A DNA stretch of 64,000 nucleotides from Pseudomonas nabeulensis (lineage in GTDB: Bacteria; Pseudomonadota; Gammaproteobacteria; Pseudomonadales; Pseudomonadaceae): contig NZ_QUZT01000021.1 of NCBI RefSeq assembly GCF_004682045.1, forward strand, positions 1 through 64,000. Direction: 5' to 3'. The notes beneath the pieces are model-generated. The model worked only from the letters and a program-made list of their open reading frames with translations, searched no databases and was not told the origin of the DNA. The translations under genes were made by a program, and so were the position numbers. Below, piece by piece: positions 48,017 through 57,416 of the stretch; the first letter of the stretch is position 1; each line of letters begins with the position of its first letter.

Positions 48017-49681
48017 TTACATATTCGGGTAAGTCGGCCCACCCGCGCCTTCCGGCGTAACCCACGTGATGTTCTGCGAAGGGTCCTTGATGTCACAGGT
48101 CTTGCAGTGCACGCAGTTCTGGGCGTTGATCTGGAAGCGCTTCTCGCCGTCTTCTTTCGTGATCACTTCATACACCCCAGCCGGGCAATAACGCTGTGCC
48201 GGTTCATCGTAGAGCGGCAGGTTGGTGCCGATCGGGATGCTCGGGTCTTTCAACTTCAAGTGGCACGGTTGTTCTTCTTCATGGTTGGTGCTGGAGAGGA
48301 ACACCGAACTCAGCTTGTCGAAGCTCAGCTTGCCGTCGGGTTTCGGGTAATCGATTTTCTGGCTGTCCTTGGCGAGCTTCAAGCAGGCGTAGTCCGGCTT
48401 GGTGTCGTGCAAGGTAAACGGCATTTTGCCGCCGAGGATGTTCTGGTCGAACCAGTTGAAGCCGGCGCCGATGATCGGACCGAACTTGTGCATCGCCGGG
48501 CCGAAGTTACGGGTGGCAAACAGTTCTTCGTACAACCAGCTGGCTTTGAAGCTGTCGACGTAGTTGGTCAGCTCATCACCGCCTTCGGACTCCGCGAACA
48601 GGCGCTCGGCCACGGCGTCGGCGGCGAGCATGCCGGATTTCATCGCGGTGTGGCTGCCCTTGATCTTGGCCACGTTCATGGTGCCCAGGTCGCAGCCGAT
48701 CAACGCGCCGCCCTTGAAGACCATCTTCGGCAGCGAGTTGATGCCGCCTTTGGCCAGGGCGCGGGCGCCGTAGCTGATGCGCTTGCCGCCTTCCAGGTAC
48801 TGGGCCAGCACCGGGTGATGCTTGAGGCGCTGGAACTCATCGAACGGCGACAGGAAGGTGTTGCTGTAGGACAGGTCGACGATCAGGCCGACGACCACCT
48901 GGTTGTTTTCCAGGTGATAGAGGAACGAACCACCGGTGTTTTCGTTGCTCATGATGTCCAGCGGCCAACCAGCGGTGTGTACCACCAGGCCGGGCTGATG
49001 CTTGGCCGGGTCGATTTCCCAGATTTCCTTCAGGCCGATGCCGTAGTGCTGCACATCGCTGTCGCTGTCCAGGTTGAAACGCTGGATCAGTTGCTTGCCG
49101 ATGTGACCACGGCAACCTTCGGCGAACAACGTGTACTTGCCACGCAGCTCCATGCCTGGGGTGTACACGCCTTCTTTCGGGTTGCCTTCGCGGTCGACGC
49201 CGAGGTCACCGGTGATGATCCCGCGCACCACGCCGTTTTCATCGAACAGCGCTTCCTGGGCGGCGAAGCCTGGGTAGACTTCCACGCCGAGGTTTTCGGC
49301 CTGTTGGGCCAGCCAGCGGCAGAGGTTGCCCAGGGAAATGATGTAGTTGCCTTCGTTGTGCATGGTCTTGGGCACAAAGAAGTCTGGAACCTTGGTGGAG
49401 GCTTCCGGGCTGCGCAGTACATAGATGTCATCGCGCACCACGGGGGTGTTGAGCGGGGCGCCGAGCTCTTTCCAGTCCGGGAACAGTTCGTTCAGGGCGC
49501 GGGGTTCAAACACGGCACCAGAGAGGATGTGGGCGCCGACTTCGGAGCCTTTCTCGACCACGCAGACGCTGATTTCCTTACCGGCTTCGGCGGCCTTCTG
49601 CTTCAGTCGGCAGGCGGCAGACAGGCCCGCCGGGCCAGCGCCGACGATGACCACGTCGAATTCCATGTATTCGCGTTCCAC
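48017..49681 (-). CDS. Electron transfer flavoprotein-ubiquinone oxidoreductase
   Basis: Inner-membrane flavo-iron-sulfur enzyme passing electrons from ETF to ubiquinone during fatty-acid and amino-acid oxidation. 554 residues: FAD motif VVIVGAGPAGLSAACRL (about 10-26), the ubiquinone-binding middle, and C-terminal 4Fe-4S cysteines in CPAGVYE and CVHCKTCDIKDPSQNI. GTG start (MEREYMEF) with TAGGAGA upstream. Divergent from etfBA. Its promoter lies next to a PsrA-type site. Confidence 0.96.
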   Translation of the reverse strand: MEREYMEFDVVIVGAGPAGLSAACRLKQKAAEAGKEISVCVVEKGSEVGAHILSGAVFEPRALNELFPDWKELGAPLNTPVVRDDIYVLRSPEASTKVPDFFVPKTMHNEGNYIISLGNLCRWLAQQAENLGVEVYPGFAAQEALFDENGVVRGIITGDLGVDREGNPKEGVYTPGMELRGKYTLFAEGCRGHIGKQLIQRFNLDSDSDVQHYGIGLKEIWEIDPAKHQPGLVVHTAGWPLDIMSNENTGGSFLYHLENNQVVVGLIVDLSYSNTFLSPFDEFQRLKHHPVLAQYLEGGKRISYGARALAKGGINSLPKMVFKGGALIGCDLGTMNVAKIKGSHTAMKSGMLAADAVAERLFAESEGGDELTNYVDSFKASWLYEELFATRNFGPAMHKFGPIIGAGFNWFDQNILGGKMPFTLHDTKPDYACLKLAKDSQKIDYPKPDGKLSFDKLSSVFLSSTNHEEEQPCHLKLKDPSIPIGTNLPLYDEPAQRYCPAGVYEVITKEDGEKRFQINAQNCVHCKTCDIKDPSQNITWVTPEGAGGPTYPNM

Positions 49682-49784
49682 AGGTTATCTCCTACTCAAG
49701 GCTCAACAGGCTTTTTTTCTAATGGGTGGAGGTTCGGTGTCGTCTGGCGCCAAGGCCCGACCCACCTCTCTCTCTAGGTGGCGC

Positions 49785-49813
49785 ATTATATATAGACCAC
49801 TGTCAGCGTCCAA
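49785..49813 (-). promoter_or_regulatory. Sigma-70 promoter of the ETF-QO gene
   Basis: On the minus strand TTGGAC, 17 bp, TATAAT; transcription would begin near 49778, giving a leader of about 97 bases. Confidence 0.8.
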
Positions 49814-49815
49814 TA

Positions 49816-49829
49816 CAAACGTTTGTTTG
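49816..49829 (-). promoter_or_regulatory. PsrA-type operator
   Basis: CAAAC-N4-GTTTG fits the described PsrA site (G/C-AAAC, two to four bases, GTTT-G/C). It starts two bases upstream of the -35 hexamer of the ETF-QO promoter. PsrA, a fatty-acid-sensing TetR protein, is reported to control ETF genes in P. aeruginosa. Confidence 0.7.
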
Positions 49830-49887
49830 AATTGCCCGCAGGCTAGGTAAATCAAAGCAACGCGGCTTATGACTGGCTATTTTGCCG

Positions 49888-49917
49888 TATTGACCAGAAT
49901 AGGTGTTCCGGTCAATA
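49888..49917. promoter_or_regulatory. Inverted repeat in the ETF divergent region
   Basis: TATTGACC and GGTCAATA are exact reverse complements 14 bp apart, in the gap between ETF-QO and etfB. It could be an operator for etfBA or a stem-loop. The rest of the 49682-50186 gap holds no gene that I can support. Confidence 0.5.
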
Positions 49918-50186
49918 TACGGGCGGTTTTGCGCTTACCGTAGGCAGACAGCAGGTTTCAAGAGCACGTCCAAAAGCAAGACAGGTGACGCGCGCGCAAA
50001 GAATGGCGCGCAGTTTACACGCTGCGATAAAGAATGACCTCTCAGTCACCGCTGACGAACGGTCATCATTTCCCGTGAGCAAGGTCATCCGCCGACGTTT
50101 TTGGAGGTGCCCTTGTGTGCCGATGAGCATCAACCGCCAGGTTCGCCTAGGCGACTTTCTTTTCACCGGAGAGTAACGAGGAATCC

Positions 50187-50936
50187 ATGAAGGTTCTTGT
50201 AGCTGTCAAACGCGTTGTCGATTACAACGTGAAAGTTCGCGTCAAGGCGGACAATTCCGGCGTCGATCTTGCTAACGTCAAGATGTCGATGAACCCTTTC
50301 TGTGAAATCGCTGTGGAAGAAGCCGTACGCCTGAAAGAGAAAGGCGTGGCGACTGAAATCGTCGTGGTTTCCATCGGTCCGACCACTGCTCAAGAGCAGC
50401 TGCGTACCGCCCTGGCCCTGGGTGCCGACCGCGCCATTCTGGTCGAGTCCGCTGAAGACCTGACCTCCCTGGCCGTTGCCAAGCTGCTCAAGGCTGTTGT
50501 CGACAAGGAACAGCCTCAGCTGGTGATCCTCGGCAAACAAGCCATCGACAGCGACAACAACCAGACCGGCCAGATGCTGGCTGCACTGACCGGTTACGGC
50601 CAGGGCACCTTCGCTTCCAAAGTTGAAGTGAGCGGCGACAGCGTTGCGGTCACCCGCGAAATTGACGGCGGCGCACAGACTGTTTCCCTGAAACTGCCGG
50701 CCATCGTCACCACCGACCTGCGTTTGAACGAGCCGCGCTACGCGTCCCTGCCAAACATCATGAAAGCCAAGAAGAAGCCGCTTGAGTCGGTTACTCCTGA
50801 CGCTTTGGGCGTTTCCACTGCCTCCACCAACAAGACTGTAAAAGTTGAAGCACCGGCTGCACGCAGCGCGGGCATCAAGGTCAAGTCGGTGGCTGAACTG
50901 GTCGAGAAACTGAAAAACGAAGCGAAGGTAATCTAA
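50187..50936 (+). CDS. etfB: Electron transfer flavoprotein beta subunit
   Basis: 249 residues, binds AMP and pairs with EtfA to accept electrons from acyl-CoA dehydrogenases. Family start [20 protein letters not shown], the signature region [11 protein letters not shown], and [28 protein letters not shown] ribosome region precedes the ATG. etfA follows after 2 bp. Confidence 0.96.
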   Translation: MKVLVAVKRVVDYNVKVRVKADNSGVDLANVKMSMNPFCEIAVEEAVRLKEKGVATEIVVVSIGPTTAQEQLRTALALGADRAILVESAEDLTSLAVAKLLKAVVDKEQPQLVILGKQAIDSDNNQTGQMLAALTGYGQGTFASKVEVSGDSVAVTREIDGGAQTVSLKLPAIVTTDLRLNEPRYASLPNIMKAKKKPLESVTPDALGVSTASTNKTVKVEAPAARSAGIKVKSVAELVEKLKNEAKVI

Positions 50937-50938
50937 AA

Positions 50939-51868
50939 ATGACTATCTTGGTAATCGCTGAACACGACAACAAGGTCGTGGCCCCGGCCACCCTGAACAC
51001 CGTGGCTGCTGCCGCTAAAATCGGTGGTGACATCCACGTACTGGTTGCTGGCCAAGGCGCAGCCGCAGTGGCTGAAGCCGCTGCGAAAATCGCTGGTGTG
51101 AGCAAAGTACTGCTGGCCGACAACGCCGCTTACGCTCACCAGTTGCCGGAAAACGTTGCCCCTCTGATTGCAGAGCTGGGCGCTGGCTACAGCCACATCC
51201 TGGCTGCCGCGACTTCCAACGGCAAAAACATCCTGCCACGCGTTGCCGCGCAGCTGGACGTTGACCAGATCTCCGAGATCGTTTCGGTTGAAAGCGCTGA
51301 CACCTTCAAGCGCCCGATCTACGCCGGTAACGCCATTGCCACCGTGCAATCGACCGCCTCGGTAAAAGTCATCACCGTGCGTGCCACCGGTTTCGACCCG
51401 GTTGCTGCTGAAGGTGGTTCGGCTGCCGTTGAAGCCGTTGCCGCTGCCCACGACGCTGGCACTTCCAGCTTCGTTGGCGAAGAGCTGGCCAAGTCGGATC
51501 GTCCTGAACTGACCGCTGCCAAGATCGTCGTTTCCGGCGGCCGTGGCATGCAGAACGGTGACAACTTCAAGCACCTGTACGCCCTGGCCGACAAGCTGGG
51601 CGCTGCGGTCGGCGCTTCCCGCGCGGCCGTCGACGCAGGCTTCGTACCCAACGACATGCAGGTCGGCCAGACCGGCAAGATCGTGGCGCCACAGTTGTAC
51701 ATCGCCGTCGGTATCTCCGGCGCGATCCAGCACTTGGCCGGTATGAAAGACTCCAAAGTGATCGTTGCGATCAACAAGGACGAAGAAGCGCCGATCTTCC
51801 AGGTGGCCGATTACGGCCTGGTGGCGGACTTGTTCGAAGCCGTCCCTGAGTTGGAGAAGCTGGTCTAA
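50939..51868 (+). CDS. etfA: Electron transfer flavoprotein alpha subunit
   Basis: 309 residues, FAD-binding. N-terminal half of the ETF fold, then the C-terminal FAD domain with [54 protein letters not shown] and [10 protein letters not shown]. Operon with etfB; a terminator follows. Confidence 0.96.
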   Translation: MTILVIAEHDNKVVAPATLNTVAAAAKIGGDIHVLVAGQGAAAVAEAAAKIAGVSKVLLADNAAYAHQLPENVAPLIAELGAGYSHILAAATSNGKNILPRVAAQLDVDQISEIVSVESADTFKRPIYAGNAIATVQSTASVKVITVRATGFDPVAAEGGSAAVEAVAAAHDAGTSSFVGEELAKSDRPELTAAKIVVSGGRGMQNGDNFKHLYALADKLGAAVGASRAAVDAGFVPNDMQVGQTGKIVAPQLYIAVGISGAIQHLAGMKDSKVIVAINKDEEAPIFQVADYGLVADLFEAVPELEKLV

Positions 51869-51892
51869 TCCAGTCGCTTCACTTATAAAGAG

Positions 51893-51919
51893 CCCGGTCC
51901 TTGTGACCGGGTTTTTTTT
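51893..51919 (+). terminator. Terminator after etfBA
   Basis: CCCGGTC pairs with GACCGGG around a five-base loop and is followed by eight T. Confidence 0.92.
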
Positions 51920-51940
51920 GACTGGCTGGAGAGCTACCCA

Positions 51941-52756
51941 ATGGAATTGCGCCCCTGGACCGTATTGCTGGGCCTCACGCTGCTACCGAGCCTGGCGCTG
52001 GCCGCCGGCAAATGTGAGCGCCTGGTGATCACCGGCAGCCCGGACACACCGCCCTTGCTCTGGCGCGATCCCCAAGACCCCACGCACCTGATCGGCGCCA
52101 CTGCCGATGTGTTGCAACAAGTGGGCAAGGACCTGGGCCTGAAAGTCGACCTGCTCTACGGCGGCAAACGCTCGCTAGCCTTGGACGAAGTGCGCAGCGG
52201 GCGCATGGACATCCTCGCCGATGCACCGTTGAACCTGGGCGAGTTGGAAACCCTCGACTACGTTCACCCCGCGTTGGTAAAGCTCGACTACCTGGTATGG
52301 ACCCGCAAGGATTCGGTGCTGGCCTACACCACGGCCGGCGACCTGCACGGCCATAAGGGCGCCGTTTCGGAGCGTGCGCGCCTGAGCGCCGGTTTCGAAA
52401 CGTTCGCCAGCCAGCAACTCACCCTGCAACGCCTGCCGAACCTGACCCCGGCGTTCCAGAAACTGCTGCTGGGCGAAGTGGACTACGTGCTCGCCGGGCG
52501 CTATTCCGGCATGGCCATGGCGCAGACCCTGGGGATGAGTAACGACTTGGTCGCCCGCGAAGTACCCGTCGATCAGCCCGGCCTGTACCTGGCCATTTCC
52601 CATAACTCCGCCTGCAATGATCCGTGGCTGCGCGGACAGCTCGCTAAAAAGATGACAGAATTGTCCGCCTCCGGTGTGGCCCAAGCCGCGTTGCAGAGCA
52701 ATCTGGAACGCTGGAAAACGCAATTGCAGCAACCCGTCGGCACCCCAGCAAAGTAA
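51941..52756 (+). CDS. Periplasmic substrate-binding protein (family 3 type)
   Basis: 271 residues with signal peptide (MELRPWTVLLGLTLLPSLALAA). The mature protein has the SBP_bac_3 pattern: ITGSPDTPPLLWRD, IGATADVLQQVGKDLGLKVDLLYGGKRSLALDEVRSGRMDILAD and a second lobe, with two Cys that could pair. No permease or ATPase gene is beside it, so it may serve sensing or a remote transporter. The ligand is unknown, an amino acid being typical of the family. Confidence 0.82.
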   Translation: MELRPWTVLLGLTLLPSLALAAGKCERLVITGSPDTPPLLWRDPQDPTHLIGATADVLQQVGKDLGLKVDLLYGGKRSLALDEVRSGRMDILADAPLNLGELETLDYVHPALVKLDYLVWTRKDSVLAYTTAGDLHGHKGAVSERARLSAGFETFASQQLTLQRLPNLTPAFQKLLLGEVDYVLAGRYSGMAMAQTLGMSNDLVAREVPVDQPGLYLAISHNSACNDPWLRGQLAKKMTELSASGVAQAALQSNLERWKTQLQQPVGTPAK

Positions 52757-52765
52757 GGATTTACA

Positions 52766-53128
52766 GTGATTATTCGACCTCTTTTCGCGGCCCTCGCCGT
52801 TGTCGCTTTGACGGGATGTGCCACCGATCCTGCGCCGAATGAACAAATGCGCCTTACCCAGCAAGCCCTGGAACAAGCCAGTGCCGTCGGTGCCAACGCG
52901 GAGGATTCCCCTGAGTTGAAACTGGCCGAGACCAAGTTCGCCCGAGCCCAGGGCAATATGGCCGACGAGTCCTACAAGAACGCGCGCATACGTGCCGAAC
53001 AAGCCGAGCTGGACGCACGTCTGGCGGAGGCCAAAGTGCTGACCCGCAAGAGCCAGGAACAGTTGAACGTGCTGAACACCCGCATCACGCGCCTGCGCAA
53101 GCAATTGCAGTTGGGGGAAGCCCAATGA
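52766..53128 (+). CDS. DUF4398 lipoprotein
   Basis: 120 residues: signal ending in the lipobox LTGC (Cys 18), then a helical coiled-coil-like domain rich in Ala, Glu and Lys (DUF4398). The start is GTG. It overlaps the OmpA-like gene by 4 bp. DUF4398 and OmpA-like lipoproteins are often neighbours in pseudomonads and probably act together in the envelope. Confidence 0.85.
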   Translation: MIIRPLFAALAVVALTGCATDPAPNEQMRLTQQALEQASAVGANAEDSPELKLAETKFARAQGNMADESYKNARIRAEQAELDARLAEAKVLTRKSQEQLNVLNTRITRLRKQLQLGEAQ

Positions 53129-53940
53129 CTTCGATGATCCGCGGATTGAGCTGTGCGTTGCTGCTGGGCAGTGCAGTATTGGGCGGTTGCGCCACTCACC
53201 CCGATAGCGAGCAGGCGTTGCAACAGGCCGGCAATGACTTCCAGAAGGTCAAGGAAGACGCCAATGTGCTGCGTTTTGCACCGAAGGATGTGATCCGCGC
53301 CGGGGAATCCCTGGCCCGTGCCGACCGCTTGTCCAGCTACTGGGGCAGCGGTGCCGACGTGGCGCATTACGCCTACTTGAGCCAGCGCTACAGCGCCATT
53401 GCCCGCGAACACACCGAGCAGGCACTGAATGCCGAACGCGGCACCAAACTCGAACTGGAACGCCAGCGCCTGCAACTGGCCCTGCGTGAAAGCAAGCTGA
53501 TCAGCGTGCAGCAGCAGGGCAAATGGCTCGAAGAACAAATCGCCAGCCTGGCCACCACCCAGACCGACCGTGGCCTGGTGATGACCCTGGGGGATGTGCT
53601 GTTCGACACCGGCGAAGCGGAGCTGAAAAACTCGGCCAATCGCACCGTGCTGAAAATCGTACAGTTCCTGCAACTGAACCCCCGGCGCGTGGTGCGTATC
53701 GAGGGTTACACCGACAGTACCGGCGGAGAGCAGGAAAACCTCAAACTGTCCCGTGACCGGGCGCAGTCGGTGGCCGATGTGCTGGTTGACCTGGGGATCG
53801 ATGAAAAACGCATCCAGGTCGAAGGTTACGGCGACCAGTATCCAGTGGAGGCCAACGCGTCGGAGCGGGGCAGGGCGCAGAACCGCCGGGTGGAGATTGT
53901 GTTCTCCGATGAAAAGGGCCAATTGGGCGCTGCGCGCTAA
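53125..53940 (+). CDS. OmpA-family lipoprotein with DUF4398-like N-domain
   Basis: 271 residues. The signal ends LGGC (Cys 22), followed by a helical DUF4398-like region (to about 140) and a peptidoglycan-binding OmpA C-domain: TLGDVLFDTGEAELKNSA, IEGYTDSTGGEQENLKLSRDRAQSVADVL and GYGDQYPVEANASERGRAQNRRVEI with the Asp and Arg that hold diaminopimelate. Anchors the outer membrane to murein. Start overlaps the previous gene (ATGA). Confidence 0.9.
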   Translation: MTSMIRGLSCALLLGSAVLGGCATHPDSEQALQQAGNDFQKVKEDANVLRFAPKDVIRAGESLARADRLSSYWGSGADVAHYAYLSQRYSAIAREHTEQALNAERGTKLELERQRLQLALRESKLISVQQQGKWLEEQIASLATTQTDRGLVMTLGDVLFDTGEAELKNSANRTVLKIVQFLQLNPRRVVRIEGYTDSTGGEQENLKLSRDRAQSVADVLVDLGIDEKRIQVEGYGDQYPVEANASERGRAQNRRVEIVFSDEKGQLGAAR

Positions 53941-53958
53941 AGGTCTGGCATCGTTCAA

Positions 53959-54052
53959 AATGTGGGAGGGGGCTTGCCCCCGATTGCAGTGGGTCAGCTA
54001 CAAATTTGCTGACTGGTCCACCGCTATCGGGGGCAAGCCCCCTCCCACATTT
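53959..54052. repeat. REP doublet (REPIN)
   Basis: Standard inverted REP pair between the OmpA-like gene and the control region of the MocR gene. Confidence 0.9.
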
Positions 54053-54075
54053 GTTTTGTGTGTATGCCCAAAACT

Positions 54076-54166
54076 CTATTTGTCACCCCCACAGTTTTCT
54101 ATTGTCACTCCCGCCCGCGCTCGACTATTGTGTGAACTGTCCCCGTACACTTTCCAACTGTGCCGG
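54076..54166 (+). promoter_or_regulatory. Direct repeats upstream of the MocR gene
   Basis: CTATTTGTCAC (54076), CTATTGTCAC (54099) and CTATTGTGTG (54125) are spaced by 23 and 26 bp. A second pair, AACTGTCCCCG and AACTGTGCCGG, follows 21 bp apart. MocR-type regulators commonly bind direct repeats near their own gene. Confidence 0.5.
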
Positions 54167-54213
54167 TATGTTTCACACAAAAATAAAATACCCGTGAAAT
54201 CGAGTGCTGCGTC

Positions 54214-55653
54214 ATGACCAATCTGTTGCTCTACCAACGTATCGCCCAGCAACTGGCTGAGGATATCCGGCGCGGTGTCTATCAACCGGGTGAGCGTGTG
54301 CCTTCGGTGCGCAAGATGAGCTCCCAGCTCAATGTGAGCCATGCCACGGTATTGCAGGCCTACGCCAACCTGGAAGACCAGGGGCTGATCCGCGCACGGC
54401 CACAGTCGGGCTACTACGTGCACCAGACGCCTGCGCTGACGGCACCGACCCCGGATATCGCGCGGGTCGAACGCCCTGGGTTGGTCACCCGCAGCAGCAT
54501 CATTCAGCAGGTCTTGGTTGAATCGCGCCGCGAAGGCGTATTCCCTCTGGGCGCTGCGGTGCCGAGTGTGGATTACCTGCCGGTGCGCGCGCTGCACCAG
54601 CAATTGGCCAAGGTCACACGCTTCCAGAGCCCACGGGCGTTCAGCTACATGTTCAGCCCCGGCTTTGAGCCGCTGCGCCGCCAGGTCGCGATCCGCATGC
54701 GCGATGCGGGCGTGGTGGTGGACCCTTCCGAAGTAGTGATTACCCATGGTTGTGTCGATGCGTTGCAGATGTCACTGCGCGTCTTGACCCGTCCCGGTGA
54801 CCTGATCGCCGCTGAGTCACCGACCTATTACGGCTTGCTGCAATTGGCGGATTTGCTCGGCCTCAAGGTCATCGAGATCCCCAGCGACCCGTCCACCGGC
54901 ATGAGCCTGGAAGCCCTGCAACTGGCCGCCAACCAATGGTCGATCAAGGCGTTGGTGCTGACGACGCGCCTGAGCAACCCACTGGGCGGCACCATGCCCG
55001 AGGAGCGCCAGAAGCAGTTGCTGCGCCTGGCGTCGGACTTCGATATCCAAGTGGTCGAAGACGATATCTACGGCGAGCTGATGTTCGAAGTCGGTCGCAC
55101 CAAGGCCCTCAAGGCCTATGACCGCCTGGACCGGGTCATCTACTGCTCCAGCTTCTCCAAGACCCTGTCCCCCGGTGTGCGCATCGGTTGGATGATCGCC
55201 GGCAAATACCAGCAAGAGATTCAGCGCCTGCAGATGTTCAGTACCCATTCGGCCTGCAGCGTCACGCAGATGGGCGTCGCGGCATACCTGGAAAACGGCG
55301 GTTACGACCGGCATCTGCGCTACATTCGCCAGGAGTACCGCAAGAACCTCAACGCCTTCCAACTGGCGGTGCAGCAGTATTTCCCCGAAGGCACCCAGAT
55401 GACCCGTCCAAGTGGCGGCTTCATCTTGTGGGTCAGTTTGCCGGGGCGGGTCAATACCCAGGAACTGCACGTGCGTGCCCTGCAGCAGGGCATCAGCATC
55501 GCGCCGGGGCTGATTTTCAGTAACACCGAGCAGTTCAACCACTGCATCCGCCTCAACTGCGGCACGCCGTGGAACCGCGAGGCAGAGCGGGCGCTGATGA
55601 CGTTGGGGATGCTGGCGAGCCAGTTATGCCAGGAAACGGCCGCGGGCTTTTGA
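54214..55653 (+). CDS. MocR-type regulator (GntR helix-turn-helix fused to aminotransferase-like domain)
   Basis: 479 residues. N-terminal GntR winged helix (GVYQPGERVPSVRKMSSQLNVSHATVLQAYANLEDQGLI, about 21-60), then a fold-type I aminotransferase domain with the PLP lysine in CSSFSKTLSPGVRIGW and the conserved TRLSNPLGG. It is a PLP-dependent transcription factor, not expected to be an enzyme. The effector could be an amino acid or vitamin B6. No metabolic gene clearly tied to it adjoins, so the target may be remote. Confidence 0.9.
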   Translation: MTNLLLYQRIAQQLAEDIRRGVYQPGERVPSVRKMSSQLNVSHATVLQAYANLEDQGLIRARPQSGYYVHQTPALTAPTPDIARVERPGLVTRSSIIQQVLVESRREGVFPLGAAVPSVDYLPVRALHQQLAKVTRFQSPRAFSYMFSPGFEPLRRQVAIRMRDAGVVVDPSEVVITHGCVDALQMSLRVLTRPGDLIAAESPTYYGLLQLADLLGLKVIEIPSDPSTGMSLEALQLAANQWSIKALVLTTRLSNPLGGTMPEERQKQLLRLASDFDIQVVEDDIYGELMFEVGRTKALKAYDRLDRVIYCSSFSKTLSPGVRIGWMIAGKYQQEIQRLQMFSTHSACSVTQMGVAAYLENGGYDRHLRYIRQEYRKNLNAFQLAVQQYFPEGTQMTRPSGGFILWVSLPGRVNTQELHVRALQQGISIAPGLIFSNTEQFNHCIRLNCGTPWNREAERALMTLGMLASQLCQETAAGF

Positions 55654-55757
55654 GCCAAGGAACCGGGACAACGCCGATAGCAGGCTAATCACCACGCTTG
55701 TCATGCCGCCCACAACAAGCGAGCATATGGCCCTCTGCCGTTAATGCTGTTGGCGAT

Positions 55758-56249
55758 ATGACCTCTATTTTTCGTGCTGCCCTGGTGATTGGCCTGTTAA
55801 GCCTGTGTAACGTCAGCCCCCTGCTGGCCGCATCACCCGTGACGCCGAACAAGCCCGCTGCCAGCACCCAGCCAAAATCCCCCGCGAAAAAAGCCGCTCC
55901 CGTTAAAAAGGCTGCGGTTGCGAAGAAAAAAGCCGCCCCCGTGAAAAAACGTGCGCCGATTGCGACCAAGTCCAAGTCGGCCCACGAAGTGGCGCAAACC
56001 AAACTGCCAGCGGCACAGTTGGACCTGTCGTTGCCGTCCGACATGGTCAGGCACTTGCAACCGATTGGCACCATGCCCAAGCCCAAGAGCGCACCCCTGT
56101 TGCCGCCGATGTTTGGCGAGAAGCCCACCGACAACAGTGCCTTCCAGATCAACGGCCGCCTGATCAGCAACGAGATGAAGCTGCAACTGCGCAACGAAGA
56201 ACGGCGCGAGGTGGAAGGCGCCGCATTGGAATTCGAGTTCAAGCAGTAA
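55758..56249 (+). CDS. Exported Lys/Ala/Pro-rich protein of unknown function
   Basis: 163 residues. Signal-like N-terminus (MTSIFRAALVIGLLSLCNVSPLLA), then a stretch (about 27-80) dominated by AKKAAPVKKA-type units resembling histone tails, followed by a more ordered C-terminal part (LDLSLPSDMVRHLQPIG, EMKLQLRNEERREVEGAALEFEFKQ). I do not recognise the family; the basic region may bind a polyanion such as LPS or nucleic acid. ATG at 55758 chosen to give the signal peptide. Confidence 0.75.
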   Translation: MTSIFRAALVIGLLSLCNVSPLLAASPVTPNKPAASTQPKSPAKKAAPVKKAAVAKKKAAPVKKRAPIATKSKSAHEVAQTKLPAAQLDLSLPSDMVRHLQPIGTMPKPKSAPLLPPMFGEKPTDNSAFQINGRLISNEMKLQLRNEERREVEGAALEFEFKQ

Positions 56250-56411
56250 TCTTTTCCTGCAAACGTGACGTCACTCTTCGACCATGTGTCGGAGACTGGT
56301 CGGTCATTTTTGTTTTCTGCGAAAAACCCCTGTTAACCCATTTTAAAACGGCTGTTTAAGGGCGTACTCTAGCCCGGCCATCCACATTGAGTCGTCGAGG
56401 ACCTGTTGGTC

Positions 56412-56666
56412 ATGAATTGCCGTGAAGGCTGTGGCGCTTGCTGCATCGCCCCCTCCATCAGCTCGCCATTACCGGGAATGCCCCACGGCAAACCCGCGGG
56501 TGAACGCTGCCTGCACCTGTCAGTCGAACAGCTGTGCCTGCTGTTCGGGCAACCGGAGCGACCGGCGGTGTGCAGTGATTTCAAGGCAGACGTTGAGGTC
56601 TGTGGCACCGACCAGGCCGATGCAATCCGGCTGATCGGCTGGTGGGAGCAGATGACGGCGGCTTGA
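56412..56666 (+). CDS. YkgJ-family cysteine cluster protein
   Basis: 84 residues. The cysteine pattern CREGCGACC near the N-terminus, a further Cys in ERCLHL, LCLLF and VCSDF is that of the PF03692 zinc or iron-sulfur family (UPF0153), unknown function. The start ATG at 56412 is preferred over TTG at 56406. It stands between two exported protein genes. Confidence 0.85.
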   Translation: MNCREGCGACCIAPSISSPLPGMPHGKPAGERCLHLSVEQLCLLFGQPERPAVCSDFKADVEVCGTDQADAIRLIGWWEQMTAA

Positions 56667-56707
56667 TGGGCTTTACTATCGGAACTTCAACAATAAGGAA
56701 TACAACA

Positions 56708-57313
56708 ATGGGTTCGCTGAAACGAATGGCTGTGTTGTGCGGTTTTACGGTGTTGTTCGCTGCCACTGCCCAGGCAGAGGATTGGCAGGTCGCCAAGGAC
56801 GAAGACGGTATCAAGGTGTCCCTGAGCGAAATTGCCGGTTCCAAGTACAAGGCGTATCGCGGCGTTACGACGATCAAGGCGCCGGTCGCCAAGATCCAGG
56901 CGTTGCAGGAAGACGTGGCCGGTGCCTGCGCCTGGATTCACGAGTGCAAATCGCAAAAGCTCATCGACAAGAAGGGCGATGAGGCTTGGACATACACCCA
57001 ATTCAAGGCGCCATTCCCGGTGACCGACCGTGACTCGTATATCCATGTCACCACCACCAAAAATGCCGACGGCAGCGTCACCCGCACATTGCAGGGTGTG
57101 CCAACCTACAAGCCTGAAGAAAAAGGCTACGTACGTGTGGCCCAGGTGGAAGGCTTCTGGAAGCTGGTTCCCAAGGGCGACAACCTCACCGAAGTCACCT
57201 ACCAGGTGCACACCGAGCCAGGCGGCAGCGTGCCATCGTGGTTGGCCAACAAGTTCGTGGTGGACGCCCCGTTCAACACCTTGAAAGCCCTCAAGGAACA
57301 CGCTGAAAAGTAA
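56708..57313 (+). CDS. START-domain lipid-binding-like exported protein
   Basis: 201 residues. Signal peptide MGSLKRMAVLCGFTVLFAATAQA, then a START-like domain: DWQVAKDEDGIKVSLSEIAGSKYKAYRGVTTIKAPV, FPVTDRDSYIHVTTTKNADGSVTRTLQGVP, VEGFWKLVPKGDNLTEVTYQVHTEPGGSVPSWLANKFV. START domains hold hydrophobic ligands, so a periplasmic lipid carrier is possible. Ribosome site AATAAGGA upstream. Confidence 0.85.
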   Translation: MGSLKRMAVLCGFTVLFAATAQAEDWQVAKDEDGIKVSLSEIAGSKYKAYRGVTTIKAPVAKIQALQEDVAGACAWIHECKSQKLIDKKGDEAWTYTQFKAPFPVTDRDSYIHVTTTKNADGSVTRTLQGVPTYKPEEKGYVRVAQVEGFWKLVPKGDNLTEVTYQVHTEPGGSVPSWLANKFVVDAPFNTLKALKEHAEK

Positions 57314-57416
57314 GCGCAGTTGATCAGGTGCCTCCGGCCTTGGGTGGAACGTTTGGCGACCGCCCAAGGTCCAGATGGATGTAGGCCCACACACGGGTTT
57401 TATCGAGGAGGCACCG

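Noticed and set aside
48107..49777. 556-codon frame antisense to the ETF-QO gene
   Set aside because: No domain seen and the ETF-QO gene is fully conserved.
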